From positions 4,402,001 through 4,466,000 of the forward strand of contig NC_016631.1 of the NCBI RefSeq assembly GCF_000178955.2: DNA of 64,000 nt, given 5' to 3'. A program made the position numbers and the translations under genes. Origin of the DNA: Granulicella mallensis MP5ACTX8. GTDB taxonomy: Bacteria; Acidobacteriota; Terriglobia; Terriglobales; Acidobacteriaceae. Shown piece after piece: positions 36,171 to 45,752 of the stretch (position 1 is the first letter of the stretch; each line of letters opens with the position of its first letter). The notes beneath the pieces were generated by a model. That model searched no databases. It was given only the letters and a program-made list of their open reading frames with translations, and was not told where the DNA came from.

Positions 36171-36224
36171 GAGTTGCGAGATAGGAGAGTCGAGATACGA
36201 GTCATCTCTCGCCTCTCGCAACTC
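36171..36224. repeat. Inverted repeat in kinase/GH53 intergenic region
   Basis: Perfect 11-bp arms GAGTTGCGAGA (36171-36181) and TCTCGCAACTC (36214-36224) around 32 nt that themselves contain CGAGATACGAG and CATCTCTCG. It lies in the 411-bp divergent gap; the purine-rich GCGAGATAGGAGAGTCGAG character differs from surrounding genes and suggests a dispersed repeat. No coding sequence is evident here. Confidence 0.6.
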
Positions 36225-36334
36225 ATATCTCGCGGCTCGGAGCATCTCTTCGCTGGAGCCTGCAATCAGCTTCATGCAACTAACTTTCAGACAGCCTCTG
36301 AGATGAAGCCCCTATTTTTAATTCTTTAGGGTTG

Positions 36335-36350
36335 TCCTACTTTAGTCGGA
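36335..36350 (+). promoter_or_regulatory. Carbohydrate-regulon palindrome upstream of GH53
   Basis: TCCTAC-TTTA-GTCGGA, five of six arm positions pairing, followed by TGCAAGAGTAA. It is 105 bp upstream of the GH53 start and about 290 bp upstream of the kinase, in the divergent gap. Confidence 0.65.
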
Positions 36351-36455
36351 TGCAAGAGTAACCATCGCGAAAATAGTATTCGTTTGCTTCTCCCAGTACC
36401 CCTCGTGAATCTCTGTGGCGTCGAGCGATCCCTACAGAAGCAGAAGGAACATTCA

Positions 36456-39400
36456 ATGCGAAATCCAGATTGCGTAATTAAGAGCAGTGACAAAATGCCG
36501 GGGTTAAACTTGCCTGGCTTCAGACGAATGATCAGACCGCGGATTGGTCTTGCGATATGCCTCCTCGGTCTTTTCTGTGCGCCTCTCGTTCGAGCCCAGA
36601 TCGTTCAACCACCGGAACCAGTTGATCCAAACCCGATCAATGGCGAAACCTATTACCTCATCAATCGAGCCTCCGGCTTGCAGATGGATCTCAACAGCAA
36701 TTCCGTGACGGCTGGCGACAAGATACTTCAGGAGACAAGAAGCTTCTCGAGCCTGAGCCAGAGGTGGGCCTTCTCCAAGATGCCCGATGGCAACTGGAAA
36801 TTCAGCAATATCGAGAACAATCTCTGCCTGGACAGCTCCTCTGCCGGCGGCTCCGTCTTAACAGTGCAGAATCCTTGCACCGTCAACACACCGTCACAGG
36901 AGTGGACCTTCACGTATGTGAACAATGGCTACAACACGATTACCAACGTCGCTACCGGCAATGTGCTGGATAGCGTCGGTGAGTCCACCTCCGTCGGAGC
37001 GCAGCTCAATCAAACTCCACTCTCCGGTACTCCCACCGTCAATCAGCAATGGCTGTTCCGCGCTGCATACTGGCGCGGAAATGACATGTCTACCGCTGAA
37101 GTGGAAGAGTACGACCGCTCCACACCGGCTGAGAATACCGGGAACCTTCCCTGGTGGCACGATGCCTATCTTCCCGGACAGGACATGCTGCAAATCTTCA
37201 AGAACGCAGGGTTGAACTCCATCCGCATCCGTCCAGCTTCGATCAGCACGACGTACCAGTACGGAAGCCTCACCTACTCGATGTCAACCGGTCCCTATAC
37301 CAAATACACCCTCGCCACCGGCACCTCGACAACCTTCCCGATTAACAAGACAAGCCAGGTATTTGCGCTAACGAATCCGGGATTTGGCGCCGTCGAGTCA
37401 GACTGGTCGGGTGTTGATCTGGCTGTGCGTGCGAAGAAACTTGGAATGTCGGTCTTCCTCACTCTCTTCTACGATGGCAACGGTGGCAACAATCCTGGCA
37501 ATTGGCTGAATCAGCCTCTCGCCTCGCTGGAAGGCTCTCCTGAGAATCCGAACGGAGGCAACGGCCAATACCTCGTCTACAACTACGTCAAGCAGTTGCT
37601 CGAGTTCTATCGCGCAGCCGGTGCTATGCCGGACATGGTTGCCCTGGGCAATGAAGCCAATCTCGGCTTGTTCACCAATCTGGACGGCAGCAACTACACG
37701 CCAAACGGGCCTACCATGTCAGCCGCAGCCACCGCTTTCCAACTGGCGGGATTGCAGGCCGTTGCCGATGCCGCAACGGACACCTCAAATCCGGTTCTTG
37801 GATCGCCCGTGGCGGTGCCCCTCCGCTGCGTCGACATTGACGGCACTCCGGCCCTGGACACATTTTTCAAAGGACCGAAGACGGCCAACCTTCCCATCGA
37901 TGTTGCTTGCCAGAGCTACTATCCCGGCTGGGACGGCGCTATGACTCAGGCACAGTTCAGCTACGCGCCTCACGGCGACACAAACAACAGCTTCAAGAAT
38001 CCCCAGAACGTTGAAGAGACAACGATGAACGCCGAAATAGCGGACCCCAACGCCGGATACCCTGTATTCACCGCAGAGGATGGCGTGGCGTACACCAATG
38101 TCGGCGGTGACACTCCGCTGGACGATTACTACGGGAGCCAGTTGAATATCACGCCTAATCCTGCGAGCCGGGGATTCGAGCGTCAATACTATATCGACCT
38201 CGAGACCGTGCAGCATAACGCTACCAATCACATGGGCATGGGCATGGACTGCTGGGCTTGCGAGTCAACGCCCATGAGCGGGGATTTCTACTCTGGTACA
38301 GGCAACGGTAACCCCGGCCAGTACTGGCTTAGCGCCCAGCTTGGTCTCTTCGATAACTCGACTTCGACGGTGGCCGGCAGTGGGCCCGGTGAAGCGGCTC
38401 TCGACAATGCCACGTTGCCGGCAATGATGGGACTGGGCGGCAAAACAGACCCCACGCTTAACTACATGCTGGTGAGTGCGGTCAACGGAAACATTCTGGA
38501 GACAGCGCTGGCATCGACGGCTCCCAAGGCATCGCTCGATGTGGCTACCTATACCGGAATCGTGAGCCAGAATCAGCAATGGCAGATTCTCGCCCAGGGC
38601 GCCGATGTCGAACAGTACGGCGGGCCTGCATACAACGGCACGAACGGGTCGAACGGCACCATCCTGATGAACAACCTGGGCGATGGTTATTTCCAGATTG
38701 TCAACGGAAACCAGGCAGGAGGAATCAACGTCCTCGACAACGGCGGTATCACTACCGCCAACAGCCCTGTGATGCAGAACTCTGAAACGGCGGACGTGAC
38801 CGCGATCACCGGCACAAATGCCAGCCAGGAGTGGGACATCATGTCGGTCGGAAACTGCGGCGACATACCGGCCAACTGCACAAATCCTCCCCTGACAGCG
38901 ACCGGGGATTACTACATGATCGTCAACAAAAACAGTGGTCTCGTCCTTGCCTTGGCAGGGTCCGCGATCCAGCAACAGACGCCCGCCTCCCCCTCCAACG
39001 GCGATTGGATGGTGCCCGCGAACCAGGGACAACTCTGGAAGATTATCCCCGTCCATATCAGCGCAACAAGCACCCCGGCAATTCTGGCGTTTGCCTCCGC
39101 ACCACCCATGTCTGTTCCTGTCGGAGGCAACCTCGGTACGATCAATGTCAACGTGCAGAATACGGCCGGGGCGCTCATTGGCTCTCCGTCGGAAACAGTG
39201 ACGCTGACTGTTACAGGCCCTTCAGGGTTCACCCAGAATGCTGCAAGCTCCGCAGGTGTAGCCAGCTTCAACCTGAGCGGTGCTCCTCTGAACGTACCCG
39301 GTGTTTATTCCCTCTCGGCCAGCAGTCCTAATCTGGTTAGCGCCATGGCCTCCTTCTCGGTGGTCGTGGCTCCCACATCGATCACTACGACCAGTCTGCC

Positions 39401-40145
39401 GAGTGGCACGGTGGGGGCAACCTACTCAGCCCCACTCGCAGCCACTGGCGGCGTTCCGCCGTACACCTGGAGTATCCCCAGCGGCCTTCCGCCCGGGCTG
39501 ACTCTCAATGCCGGTACGGGCGTCATCTCGGGTACTCCGACGCAGGCCGGCACGGACAACTTCACGGTGCAGCTCTCCGACTCTGAGAGCACACCCTCAA
39601 CCGCATCGGCAAACCTCTCTATTGTGATCGCTCCCGCTCCGACACCCACGATCACGGCAAGCTCAACCACTGTGACCATCTCTGCGCCGGGTGGCTCTGG
39701 TTCAACCATGCTGACCGTGGTGAACTTTGCCAACAGCGCTATTACTTTCACCTGCTCCGGTCTACCGGCGGGAGCCTCCTGCAACCCCGGTGCTCTAAGC
39801 AGTTCCAATACAGCGACCCTTCAGATCACCACAACCGCGGCCAGCACGGCTCTGGTGTCACCGGCAAAGAGTGGTACGGCGCAAACGATGTATGCTCTGG
39901 CGCTACCCGGCCTGTTGGCGATCGGTGGATTGTTCGCCACGAGAAAGCGGCAATGGCAACGATTATTTCTGCTATTGTTGCTGCTCTCCGCTGGCATGAT
40001 GATGACCGCATGCAATGGAAGTAACAACAGCGGCAATAGTGGAGGCGGCACCAGCGGGACTCCTGCGGGTACCAGCACCGTCACCGTAACTGCCACGGAT
40101 GGCGGCCAGACAGCAACTCTCCCGATCACTCTAGTTGTACAGTAG
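36456..40145 (+). CDS. Multidomain secreted GH53 endo-beta-1,4-galactanase
   Basis: 1229 aa from the ATG at 36456 (GAAGGAAC upstream; an ATG at 36384 has no site). Signal peptide ending PLVRAQ. Domain order: ricin-type lectin (about 45-190, [29 protein letters not shown]); GH53 barrel (about 200-640, [28 protein letters not shown]) with acid/base Glu in [10 protein letters not shown] (about 399) and probable nucleophile in [10 protein letters not shown] (about 540); second ricin domain (about 665-870); Ig-like and putative-Ig (He_PIG) domains ([22 protein letters not shown]); and a tail with one hydrophobic helix and MTACNGS followed by Gly/Ser/Asn. GH53 cuts beta-1,4-galactan of pectic arabinogalactan. 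Unusually long for the family, which is normally 350-450 aa. Confidence 0.88.
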   Translation: MRNPDCVIKSSDKMPGLNLPGFRRMIRPRIGLAICLLGLFCAPLVRAQIVQPPEPVDPNPINGETYYLINRASGLQMDLNSNSVTAGDKILQETRSFSSLSQRWAFSKMPDGNWKFSNIENNLCLDSSSAGGSVLTVQNPCTVNTPSQEWTFTYVNNGYNTITNVATGNVLDSVGESTSVGAQLNQTPLSGTPTVNQQWLFRAAYWRGNDMSTAEVEEYDRSTPAENTGNLPWWHDAYLPGQDMLQIFKNAGLNSIRIRPASISTTYQYGSLTYSMSTGPYTKYTLATGTSTTFPINKTSQVFALTNPGFGAVESDWSGVDLAVRAKKLGMSVFLTLFYDGNGGNNPGNWLNQPLASLEGSPENPNGGNGQYLVYNYVKQLLEFYRAAGAMPDMVALGNEANLGLFTNLDGSNYTPNGPTMSAAATAFQLAGLQAVADAATDTSNPVLGSPVAVPLRCVDIDGTPALDTFFKGPKTANLPIDVACQSYYPGWDGAMTQAQFSYAPHGDTNNSFKNPQNVEETTMNAEIADPNAGYPVFTAEDGVAYTNVGGDTPLDDYYGSQLNITPNPASRGFERQYYIDLETVQHNATNHMGMGMDCWACESTPMSGDFYSGTGNGNPGQYWLSAQLGLFDNSTSTVAGSGPGEAALDNATLPAMMGLGGKTDPTLNYMLVSAVNGNILETALASTAPKASLDVATYTGIVSQNQQWQILAQGADVEQYGGPAYNGTNGSNGTILMNNLGDGYFQIVNGNQAGGINVLDNGGITTANSPVMQNSETADVTAITGTNASQEWDIMSVGNCGDIPANCTNPPLTATGDYYMIVNKNSGLVLALAGSAIQQQTPASPSNGDWMVPANQGQLWKIIPVHISATSTPAILAFASAPPMSVPVGGNLGTINVNVQNTAGALIGSPSETVTLTVTGPSGFTQNAASSAGVASFNLSGAPLNVPGVYSLSASSPNLVSAMASFSVVVAPTSITTTSLPSGTVGATYSAPLAATGGVPPYTWSIPSGLPPGLTLNAGTGVISGTPTQAGTDNFTVQLSDSESTPSTASANLSIVIAPAPTPTITASSTTVTISAPGGSGSTMLTVVNFANSAITFTCSGLPAGASCNPGALSSSNTATLQITTTAASTALVSPAKSGTAQTMYALALPGLLAIGGLFATRKRQWQRLFLLLLLLSAGMMMTACNGSNNSGNSGGGTSGTPAGTSTVTVTATDGGQTATLPITLVVQ

Positions 40146-40167
40146 CGGCATCTTACATCCGGAACAA

Positions 40168-40201
40168 CACAAAGGCGCTGCACTCGTGCAGCGCCTTTGT
40201 G
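40168..40201. terminator. Bidirectional terminator between GH53 and hydrolase genes
   Basis: A 16-bp perfect stem CACAAAGGCGCTGCAC / GTGCAGCGCCTTTGTG (40168-40183 with 40186-40201) between convergent genes, 22 bp after one stop and 14 bp from the other. The AAAGGC/GCCTTT ends give short A/T tracts on both strands. Confidence 0.85.
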
Positions 40202-40215
40202 CTTCCCGCCAAACC

Positions 40216-41316
40216 TTAGTGCTTCGGCTCCGACTCAGCCAGCAACTCCACAAGGTAGTCCTTCCAGATAGCAGCCGATGTATGTGTGCCATGGCCGCGC
40301 GTCGCATCGGAGATGGGAATCAACACGAACTTTGCGTGTGGCATCTCCTGCACCTGTTTCTGCGCGATGCCAAGCTCCGGCGGGTTGATGAAGTCATCCG
40401 CGGAGTTGATCCACATCACAGGCACCTTGATCTTTTTCAGGTTCGCACTCGGATCGTAGTTCCTCGAGGCGTTGATGTAATAGATCATGTTGTTCGCATC
40501 GGTTGAAGCGACCACGCGCGCCAGGTACTTGTCGACATAACCCTCCGCAGCCACGCGTGTTGGGTAGAGCTTCTGCATCTGCAGCGGCGCGGATCCCATG
40601 ATCAGCAACATCTCGTTTGCACTGCGCAGGCCTTCGACGGGCTCACTCGTGTACTCGCCCCCTTTCCAGTTTGGATCCCGCTCGATATTCTCAATCGCCA
40701 TATAGCGCGTCATCCGATTCCGCCCGGCAAGTGCGACCGCATTACACGCCAGCGGCATCAAGGCATCCATGAAGTCAGGATAGGTCTCGCCCCACACAAA
40801 GCTCTGCATGCAGCCCATTGACGTGCCAAGAATCAGCCGAAGGTGGTCAACGTGCAAACCTTCCAGCAGCATCTGGTGCTGTGAGCGAACCATGTCGTCG
40901 TAGTCATAGTGCGGAAACCGCATGTGCAGTCCATCGGACGGCTTGGAGGAGCCGCCTTGTCCGATGTCATCCGGAAAGATCAGGAAGTACTTCGTGATGT
41001 CCAGCGGCTGACCGGGCCCAAAGAGGACCGTGGAGAACTGCGGCGCAAAGAGCGTGTGCTCGTCGCCGCCGGTGCCGTGAAGCAGGAGGACTGCGTTGTC
41101 CACGAGTCCTGCGCTATTTCGATGCGGTGATCCCAGAGTGAGATAGTGCAGGTTGAGCTCAGGAATTGTCTCACCAGTACCAAAGTGAAAGTCCTTCGCC
41201 GTATACACGCCCTGCACGCCTTTATAGGCTGAGGCAGCAGGTGTTTGAGCAGATAGGGCCTGCGCAGCGACAAGCGAGGCGAGACTGAAGACTGTGAGTG
41301 AGAGAAGGTGGCGCAC
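40216..41316 (-). CDS. Secreted MetX-like alpha/beta hydrolase
   Basis: 366 aa from a GTG at 41316 with AGGAG 8 nt upstream; this start gives a signal peptide (MRHLLSLTVFSLASLVAAQALSAQ), whereas the longer open frame reaches into the next gene. Oxyanion region LLHGTGGDEHTLF, nucleophile Ser in LILGTSMGCMQSF (about 164), acid Asp in MWINSADDFINPPE and His in DATRGHGTHTS. The overall layout (LNLHYLTLGSPH at the start, LDITKYFLIFPDDIGQGGSSKP) matches homoserine O-acetyltransferase-like (MetX) hydrolases. Export excludes methionine synthesis; an esterase or acyltransferase on a sugar ester is more likely. Confidence 0.85.
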   Translation of the reverse strand: MRHLLSLTVFSLASLVAAQALSAQTPAASAYKGVQGVYTAKDFHFGTGETIPELNLHYLTLGSPHRNSAGLVDNAVLLLHGTGGDEHTLFAPQFSTVLFGPGQPLDITKYFLIFPDDIGQGGSSKPSDGLHMRFPHYDYDDMVRSQHQMLLEGLHVDHLRLILGTSMGCMQSFVWGETYPDFMDALMPLACNAVALAGRNRMTRYMAIENIERDPNWKGGEYTSEPVEGLRSANEMLLIMGSAPLQMQKLYPTRVAAEGYVDKYLARVVASTDANNMIYYINASRNYDPSANLKKIKVPVMWINSADDFINPPELGIAQKQVQEMPHAKFVLIPISDATRGHGTHTSAAIWKDYLVELLAESEPKH

Positions 41317-41431
41317 GCGGCAAACTCCTGTAGGCACAAAGATTCCGTATGCCAAGCATATCGCAATCCTACTAGCAGTAACTCTCCATCCAGCTACGAC
41401 CTTCCCACGACAGGATTGGGGAAACCGCGAC

Positions 41432-42286
41432 TCACACGAGCGACTTGACTTCGATCCTTCGGAACCAAATCTCGGCAAACTCAATTTCAATCGCGATCTT
41501 CCCACGCGTCAGCGGAATGAATTTGCCCGGATTTTGAGGGTCAGGCTGCTGCAATCCTGAAATCGAATTGACGGCTCTTCCATTCACAAGATGCGCGGCC
41601 TGATCTCCCTGCCAGATCACTTCCACAACGTTCCAGTCATTGAGGTTCTCGAAGTTGCCATCCTTTTTCAGTCTCCCAGTCACTGGCTCGGCGGCGGGCT
41701 GCCCCTTCGCGGCGCGCGCCCCATTCACCGTTGGGAACCCGTGTTCCCTGCTAACGCCCTGCGCGAACAGACCGGCACCGTGATCCCCTTGAATGCCACG
41801 GACTCCGCTGACGAGAAAGAAATCACCGACATCTCCTTCCTCGATCTGGCACTCAACACAGGTAGGCCAAACTTTATCGGCACCCACCAGACCGTACAGC
41901 AAACCGTTGTCGCGCTTCGAGAGGCTACGCGGCTCAAACTGCTTCATGCCCCACTTGTACTCCAAACGAATGCGAACATTTTCAAACTCCTGGTTCGTCG
42001 CCAGGTAACCGGGTTCGAAGTGCTCGTCCGTCACCTGGTTTCCCAGGATATGAAGCATCTCCTCTTCCATCGTCACCATCTTCTTCGCCTCGGCAACGCT
42101 CTTGCCGGACTTCTCGAGCATGGTGTACCAGCCCGTCAGGTCGCGGCCATTCAACAACGAGACCCATCCATCCGCACCTGCAGGCGGCAGCGGCAGAGAT
42201 TTCGTTTGAGCCAGCGACCGATGCGGTAAAACCGCACAGCCCAAGGCGAAAGAGGCACCAGTTTTCAGCAAATGACGACGGTTCAT
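41432..42286 (-). CDS. Tat-exported 3-keto-disaccharide hydrolase (DUF1080)
   Basis: 284 aa from the ATG at 42286 (CGGAG upstream). Leader MNRRHLLKTGASFALGCAVLPHRSLAQ is Tat-like. The DUF1080 jelly roll begins with DGWVSLLNGRDLTGWYTMLEKSG and continues with FENVRIRLEYKWGMKQFEPR, RDNGLLYGLVG, CVECQIEEGDVGDFFLVSG, WNVVEVIWQGDQAAHLVNGRAVN and a final IAIEIEFAEIWFRRIEVKSL. The family includes enzymes that hydrolyse 3-keto-glycosides after C3 oxidation. A second DUF1080 gene lies 96 bp upstream on the same strand. Together with secreted TIM-barrel and VOC proteins this suggests a keto-sugar route. Confidence 0.85.
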   Translation of the reverse strand: MNRRHLLKTGASFALGCAVLPHRSLAQTKSLPLPPAGADGWVSLLNGRDLTGWYTMLEKSGKSVAEAKKMVTMEEEMLHILGNQVTDEHFEPGYLATNQEFENVRIRLEYKWGMKQFEPRSLSKRDNGLLYGLVGADKVWPTCVECQIEEGDVGDFFLVSGVRGIQGDHGAGLFAQGVSREHGFPTVNGARAAKGQPAAEPVTGRLKKDGNFENLNDWNVVEVIWQGDQAAHLVNGRAVNSISGLQQPDPQNPGKFIPLTRGKIAIEIEFAEIWFRRIEVKSLV

Positions 42287-42382
42287 AAGTCTCCGGTTCT
42301 CACAACTCCACAACGTCTAAGCGATACAGGAGAACTCTACTATCTGACTGCACGAAGCGACAACACCTTAGCCATCGAAACG

Positions 42383-43213
42383 CTATTTGAGTTCTCTCAC
42401 CCAGATATTGCGAAAGCTGATCGGTTCGCTATGGTCACCGTGCGCCTGCAGTTTAATCGGAGCGGTATCGTACTTCTTGTACGTGGGCTGGCCCACATAT
42501 AGTGTCTCTCCCTTTAGCTCGAAGTGGTTCTGCACCAGCACACCATTAAAGAACACGGTGACGAAAGCCGGGCTCTTCAACGAACCATCGGAATTGAACC
42601 GCGGAGCAGTCCACACCACATCGTAACTTTGCCACTCGCCTGGCTTACGCGCCGGGTTCACCAGCGGAATACCTTGCTTATAAATGCTTCCGGCCTGGCC
42701 GTTCACATAGGTCTTGTTGATGTACGAGTCGAGTATCTGCAGCTCATATCCGCTATCGCCTGTACCGGTGGAGGCAAGAAACACACCACTGTTTCCGCGC
42801 GCCTGATCGCTACCCGTAATGTTGGATGGAATCCTCCACTCAACGTGAAGTTGATAATCTCTAAAGGTCTTCTTCGTCTCAATGTTACCGACGCCCTGCG
42901 CCTTGCTCACGGTCACGATACCGTCATGAACGATCCACTTCGCAGGCGATTTATCCGAGGTAGATACCCACTCATCAAGGTTCTTCCCATCAAACAGGAC
43001 GATGGCATCCGAGGGAGGCATACTGTTTTCATTGCCCGGTTGCACCACAGGCGGCACCGGCTCCCACACCTCGGTGTCTTCATGTTTCGGCACATGGGTC
43101 GTCGCACCAACCTGTTGTCCCACACCTTGGGACGAAGCAACTTGTTGTAGCGAAATGGAAACCGTTATCAGGATAAGAAGTTTGGAGAATCGTAGCGAAC
43201 CAGTACGCATCAT
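42383..43213 (-). CDS. Secreted 3-keto-disaccharide hydrolase (DUF1080)
   Basis: 276 aa with a conventional signal peptide (SLRFSKLLILITVSISLQQVASSQ). DUF1080 marks: AIVLFDGKNLDEWVSTSDKSPAKWIVHDGIVTVSKAQG, FRDYQLHVEWRIPSNI, RGNSGVFLASTGTGDSGYELQILDSY, and the C-terminal GDHSEPISFRNIWVREL. It is closer to the family's canonical form than the neighbour at 41432. Both are probably in one transcript; no export-independent partner such as a GMC or Gfo/Idh 3-dehydrogenase lies next to them, so the oxidising step would be encoded elsewhere. The 300 bp downstream of the propeller regulator, 43214-43514, hold nothing recognisable. Confidence 0.88.
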   Translation of the reverse strand: MMRTGSLRFSKLLILITVSISLQQVASSQGVGQQVGATTHVPKHEDTEVWEPVPPVVQPGNENSMPPSDAIVLFDGKNLDEWVSTSDKSPAKWIVHDGIVTVSKAQGVGNIETKKTFRDYQLHVEWRIPSNITGSDQARGNSGVFLASTGTGDSGYELQILDSYINKTYVNGQAGSIYKQGIPLVNPARKPGEWQSYDVVWTAPRFNSDGSLKSPAFVTVFFNGVLVQNHFELKGETLYVGQPTYKKYDTAPIKLQAHGDHSEPISFRNIWVRELK

Positions 43214-43514
43214 TTCTAAAACGATACAACGAGTGCCCGGCCCAGATCACCCAGGATCGACCAGCAGGAATAGCCATCACGGTCATATAGCTTAAATGGC
43301 TTTTCTCTCGGCCTGGTTCCCCGGATCTCTATATCCGTCAGAGCCATCCACCACCTCCTGAAGCAGGACTAGACCGTCCCCCAACTTCTGGCCGGTTGCA
43401 GGAGCACCTTCCACGGACGGCTGCGAGCGTAGTTGTCCCCCCGCGCCCGCGACTCCATCGAATCCCCACAAGCTTTTCACGGATCGATTTCGCCATCTGG
43501 AGATAAAACGAAGT

Positions 43515-45752
43515 TTACGGAAGGTCAATATCGAAACGGTAGACCTCGCTCGTGCCAGCTTGCTGTAGGACGACGGGCGCGCCGTCAGGTGTGACCGAAA
43601 GGCGCCATGGGGGGAACCCGGTTCTGCGAAGCTTTTTTGCATCGAAATATTTCTCTACCTTGCCAGTGGAAGGATAGGCAGCAAAGATGCCATTGTCAGC
43701 GCCCTGCCGCGTATCGAAAAAAACGGTCTTCGAATCAGGGCTCCAAATAAGATCATTTACTGACTGGTCCGTCAGTTTTGACCAATGGCCCGTCTGGAAA
43801 TCAAGGAGCATAAGTGCCTGGGTCCCCGCTGCCGTCGCGGCCATGTATCTTCCATCAGGGGACCAGCGAGCATTGGAGAGGCCCTCGGAGCCTGAGAGCT
43901 TTTCTTGCTGGCCGCTTTTGAGGTCCCTGATCGTTATGAAGATATCTCCCTGCGACTGAAAGCCCCGTTCGACATCTTGCCCGTATGCGACTTTATCTCC
44001 ATGGGGGGAGAAGGTCGCGATCCCGCTAGCCTGGGCAGCGGTCGTAAGGTTGCTCACCGAAAGTCCGTCCACTGATGCCTCACAGATTTGCCATGTCTCA
44101 CCTGGGATTGCGCATTGATAGACGAGGTTGGTGCTGTCCGGTGACCACTGCGGCGCCCGCGTCATCCTGCCAGGTCGACTTAGCTGGAGTTTATCCGAGC
44201 CATCGGGCCGGCTTCTCCATAGGCTTCCCCCGGGGAACAAGGTGTACGCGATCCAATGGCCGTCGCGGGAGAACGTCACCGTATCAGCTGAAAGATCTTC
44301 AGGGAGTGACTGGACAGAACCGCCTTCACCTCTCGAGAGTCGAATTAATTCTCCTCTCGCCTCATGTCCGATGGCGTACAGACGTTTATTGTCGTGACTG
44401 ATGATCGGCGCATTCCAGAAGTCGACGGGGCCAGAGACGAGTTCCTGCTCAGTTTCCTTGATCAGGAGCTTGATATTTGGTCTTTCGTCTCGAATCCATA
44501 GAGAACTTCGATACCCCTCATCGACGACATAGATGAAATATTTGCCATCGGAGCTCCACGATCCGCAACATACCGTGTGTTCATGGGGACTACCAACGAG
44601 AAGAGGTGTCAAAGAACCGTTGGCAACATTAATATCCCAGAGGCTTTGCCGATAGTCGCCTGCCCAGGTTGTGAGGCGGATGTGCTTTCCATCAGGAGAC
44701 CACTCCGGCCAATACGCAACATTCGGCAGCATAGCGAGCGTTCTTAGGCTCCCTCCCGCTTGATCGGCAAGCAAAAGCTGCCTTCCCTTAATGACAGCGA
44801 GCGTCTTCTCATCGGGAGAGACCGCGATGGTTCTCCCGCTCAAACCGTCGATATGGGACGCCCCCCCGGACGCAGACAACACGGTAAACGGCGAAGCAGA
44901 ATCCCACGGAACGCCAAATAGCAGTCTGTAGGGTTCATGCATGATGCTCAATCCTCGCCCTCCCGTCGTCGGCGACGGAATGCGCATGATGCGTTCACCA
45001 TCCGTGTTGTACAGGGCAAGATAATTAAGGTTGTCAATCGTTTCATTCACATAGAGGTAATCGCCGTTCAGTAGAAGCGGTAGATGTATGCTCTTCTGCA
45101 TCCCGTCGTTTGTAACCCCTACTGATCGAAGAATCGTCGGGTGGGGTATGGATACGTGTCCAAGATTCCATCCGGCCAGACCAAGACACACAAGGAGTCC
45201 AATAATGAGGGTGAGGAGGAGCCTTTCGCGCGTAAGGAGCACCTTTACGTCTGAATACGCGCCGGCGCCCTCCTGCTTCAATATGGTGGCGAAAGGCGAC
45301 CGAACGTCTTCTCTTCCCTCGTTGACCGCAGGCTTTGAGAGCTGGTCGGCTTCAATACTGGTGGCTTCAGTATTTGTGGCTTCACTACTTGTGGCTTCAG
45401 TCTTTGTAGCTTCACTACTTGTATAGCCCACACTATTCGGAACCAGAGCTGTCGGCGCCAGGCGGTACCCCTGACGTGAAACCGTCTCGATGAACTCTCC
45501 TCCATCCGGAAGCCTCCCCAGGGCTTTGCGCAAAAGGAAGATGGTTTGCGTTAGATTGCCATCTTCAACGATGGCATCCTTCCAAACAACCTCGAAGAAC
45601 TTCTCCTTTGGAACGATGCGACCATGGGCGTTGACGATCAACTCAAGGGTCTCAAGTTGTCTCGTAGTAAGACTAATGATCTCAAAATCTCTGCGTAATC
45701 TCAGTGGAGATCGTTCTAGCGAGAATGGTCCGAAGCGCTCTAAATTCTTCAT
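43515..45752 (-). CDS. Membrane-bound winged-helix regulator with TolB/PD40 propeller
   Basis: 745 aa from the ATG at 45752 (AAGGG 7 nt upstream; an ATG at 45785 is less likely). Residues 5-100 are an OmpR/CadC-type winged helix (FGPFSLERSPLRLRRDFEIISLTTRQLETLELIVNAHGR, GNLTQTIFLLRKALG, ETVSRQGYRL). A low-complexity linker of five 5-residue repeats (SSEAT, KTEAT, SSEAT, NTEAT, SIEAD) follows, then a TM helix (LLLTLIIGLLVCLGLAGW, about residue 190) and a periplasmic TolB-like PD40 propeller (about 220-740, WSPDGKHIRLTTW, WSPDSTNLVYQ, WSPDGRYMAA). Direct membrane-to-DNA signalling as in CadC/ToxR is inferred. The targets are unknown; the next plus-strand gene is a sigma-54 activator. Confidence 0.9.
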   Translation of the reverse strand: MKNLERFGPFSLERSPLRLRRDFEIISLTTRQLETLELIVNAHGRIVPKEKFFEVVWKDAIVEDGNLTQTIFLLRKALGRLPDGGEFIETVSRQGYRLAPTALVPNSVGYTSSEATKTEATSSEATNTEATSIEADQLSKPAVNEGREDVRSPFATILKQEGAGAYSDVKVLLTRERLLLTLIIGLLVCLGLAGWNLGHVSIPHPTILRSVGVTNDGMQKSIHLPLLLNGDYLYVNETIDNLNYLALYNTDGERIMRIPSPTTGGRGLSIMHEPYRLLFGVPWDSASPFTVLSASGGASHIDGLSGRTIAVSPDEKTLAVIKGRQLLLADQAGGSLRTLAMLPNVAYWPEWSPDGKHIRLTTWAGDYRQSLWDINVANGSLTPLLVGSPHEHTVCCGSWSSDGKYFIYVVDEGYRSSLWIRDERPNIKLLIKETEQELVSGPVDFWNAPIISHDNKRLYAIGHEARGELIRLSRGEGGSVQSLPEDLSADTVTFSRDGHWIAYTLFPGGSLWRSRPDGSDKLQLSRPGRMTRAPQWSPDSTNLVYQCAIPGETWQICEASVDGLSVSNLTTAAQASGIATFSPHGDKVAYGQDVERGFQSQGDIFITIRDLKSGQQEKLSGSEGLSNARWSPDGRYMAATAAGTQALMLLDFQTGHWSKLTDQSVNDLIWSPDSKTVFFDTRQGADNGIFAAYPSTGKVEKYFDAKKLRRTGFPPWRLSVTPDGAPVVLQQAGTSEVYRFDIDLP
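45345..45422. repeat. 15-bp tandem repeat inside the regulator linker
   Basis: Five in-frame 15-bp units (for example GTGGCTTCACTACTT) encode the SSEAT/KTEAT/NTEAT linker. Length variation in multiples of 15 bp would leave the reading frame intact. Confidence 0.8.

Noticed and set aside
38265-39056. A 263-residue minus-strand frame within the GH53 gene.
   Set aside because: It lies opposite the second ricin domain of GH53, with no start signal or family similarity.
41366-41390. TCCTAC-TAGC-AGTAAC near the MetX-like hydrolase as another regulon site.
   Set aside because: The right half does not fit GNNGGA, and the TTCG extension is replaced by TTGC.
45345-45422. Short regular repeats as a CRISPR array.
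   Set aside because: Units are 15 bp, contiguous without spacers, in frame with a protein linker, and no cas genes are present.
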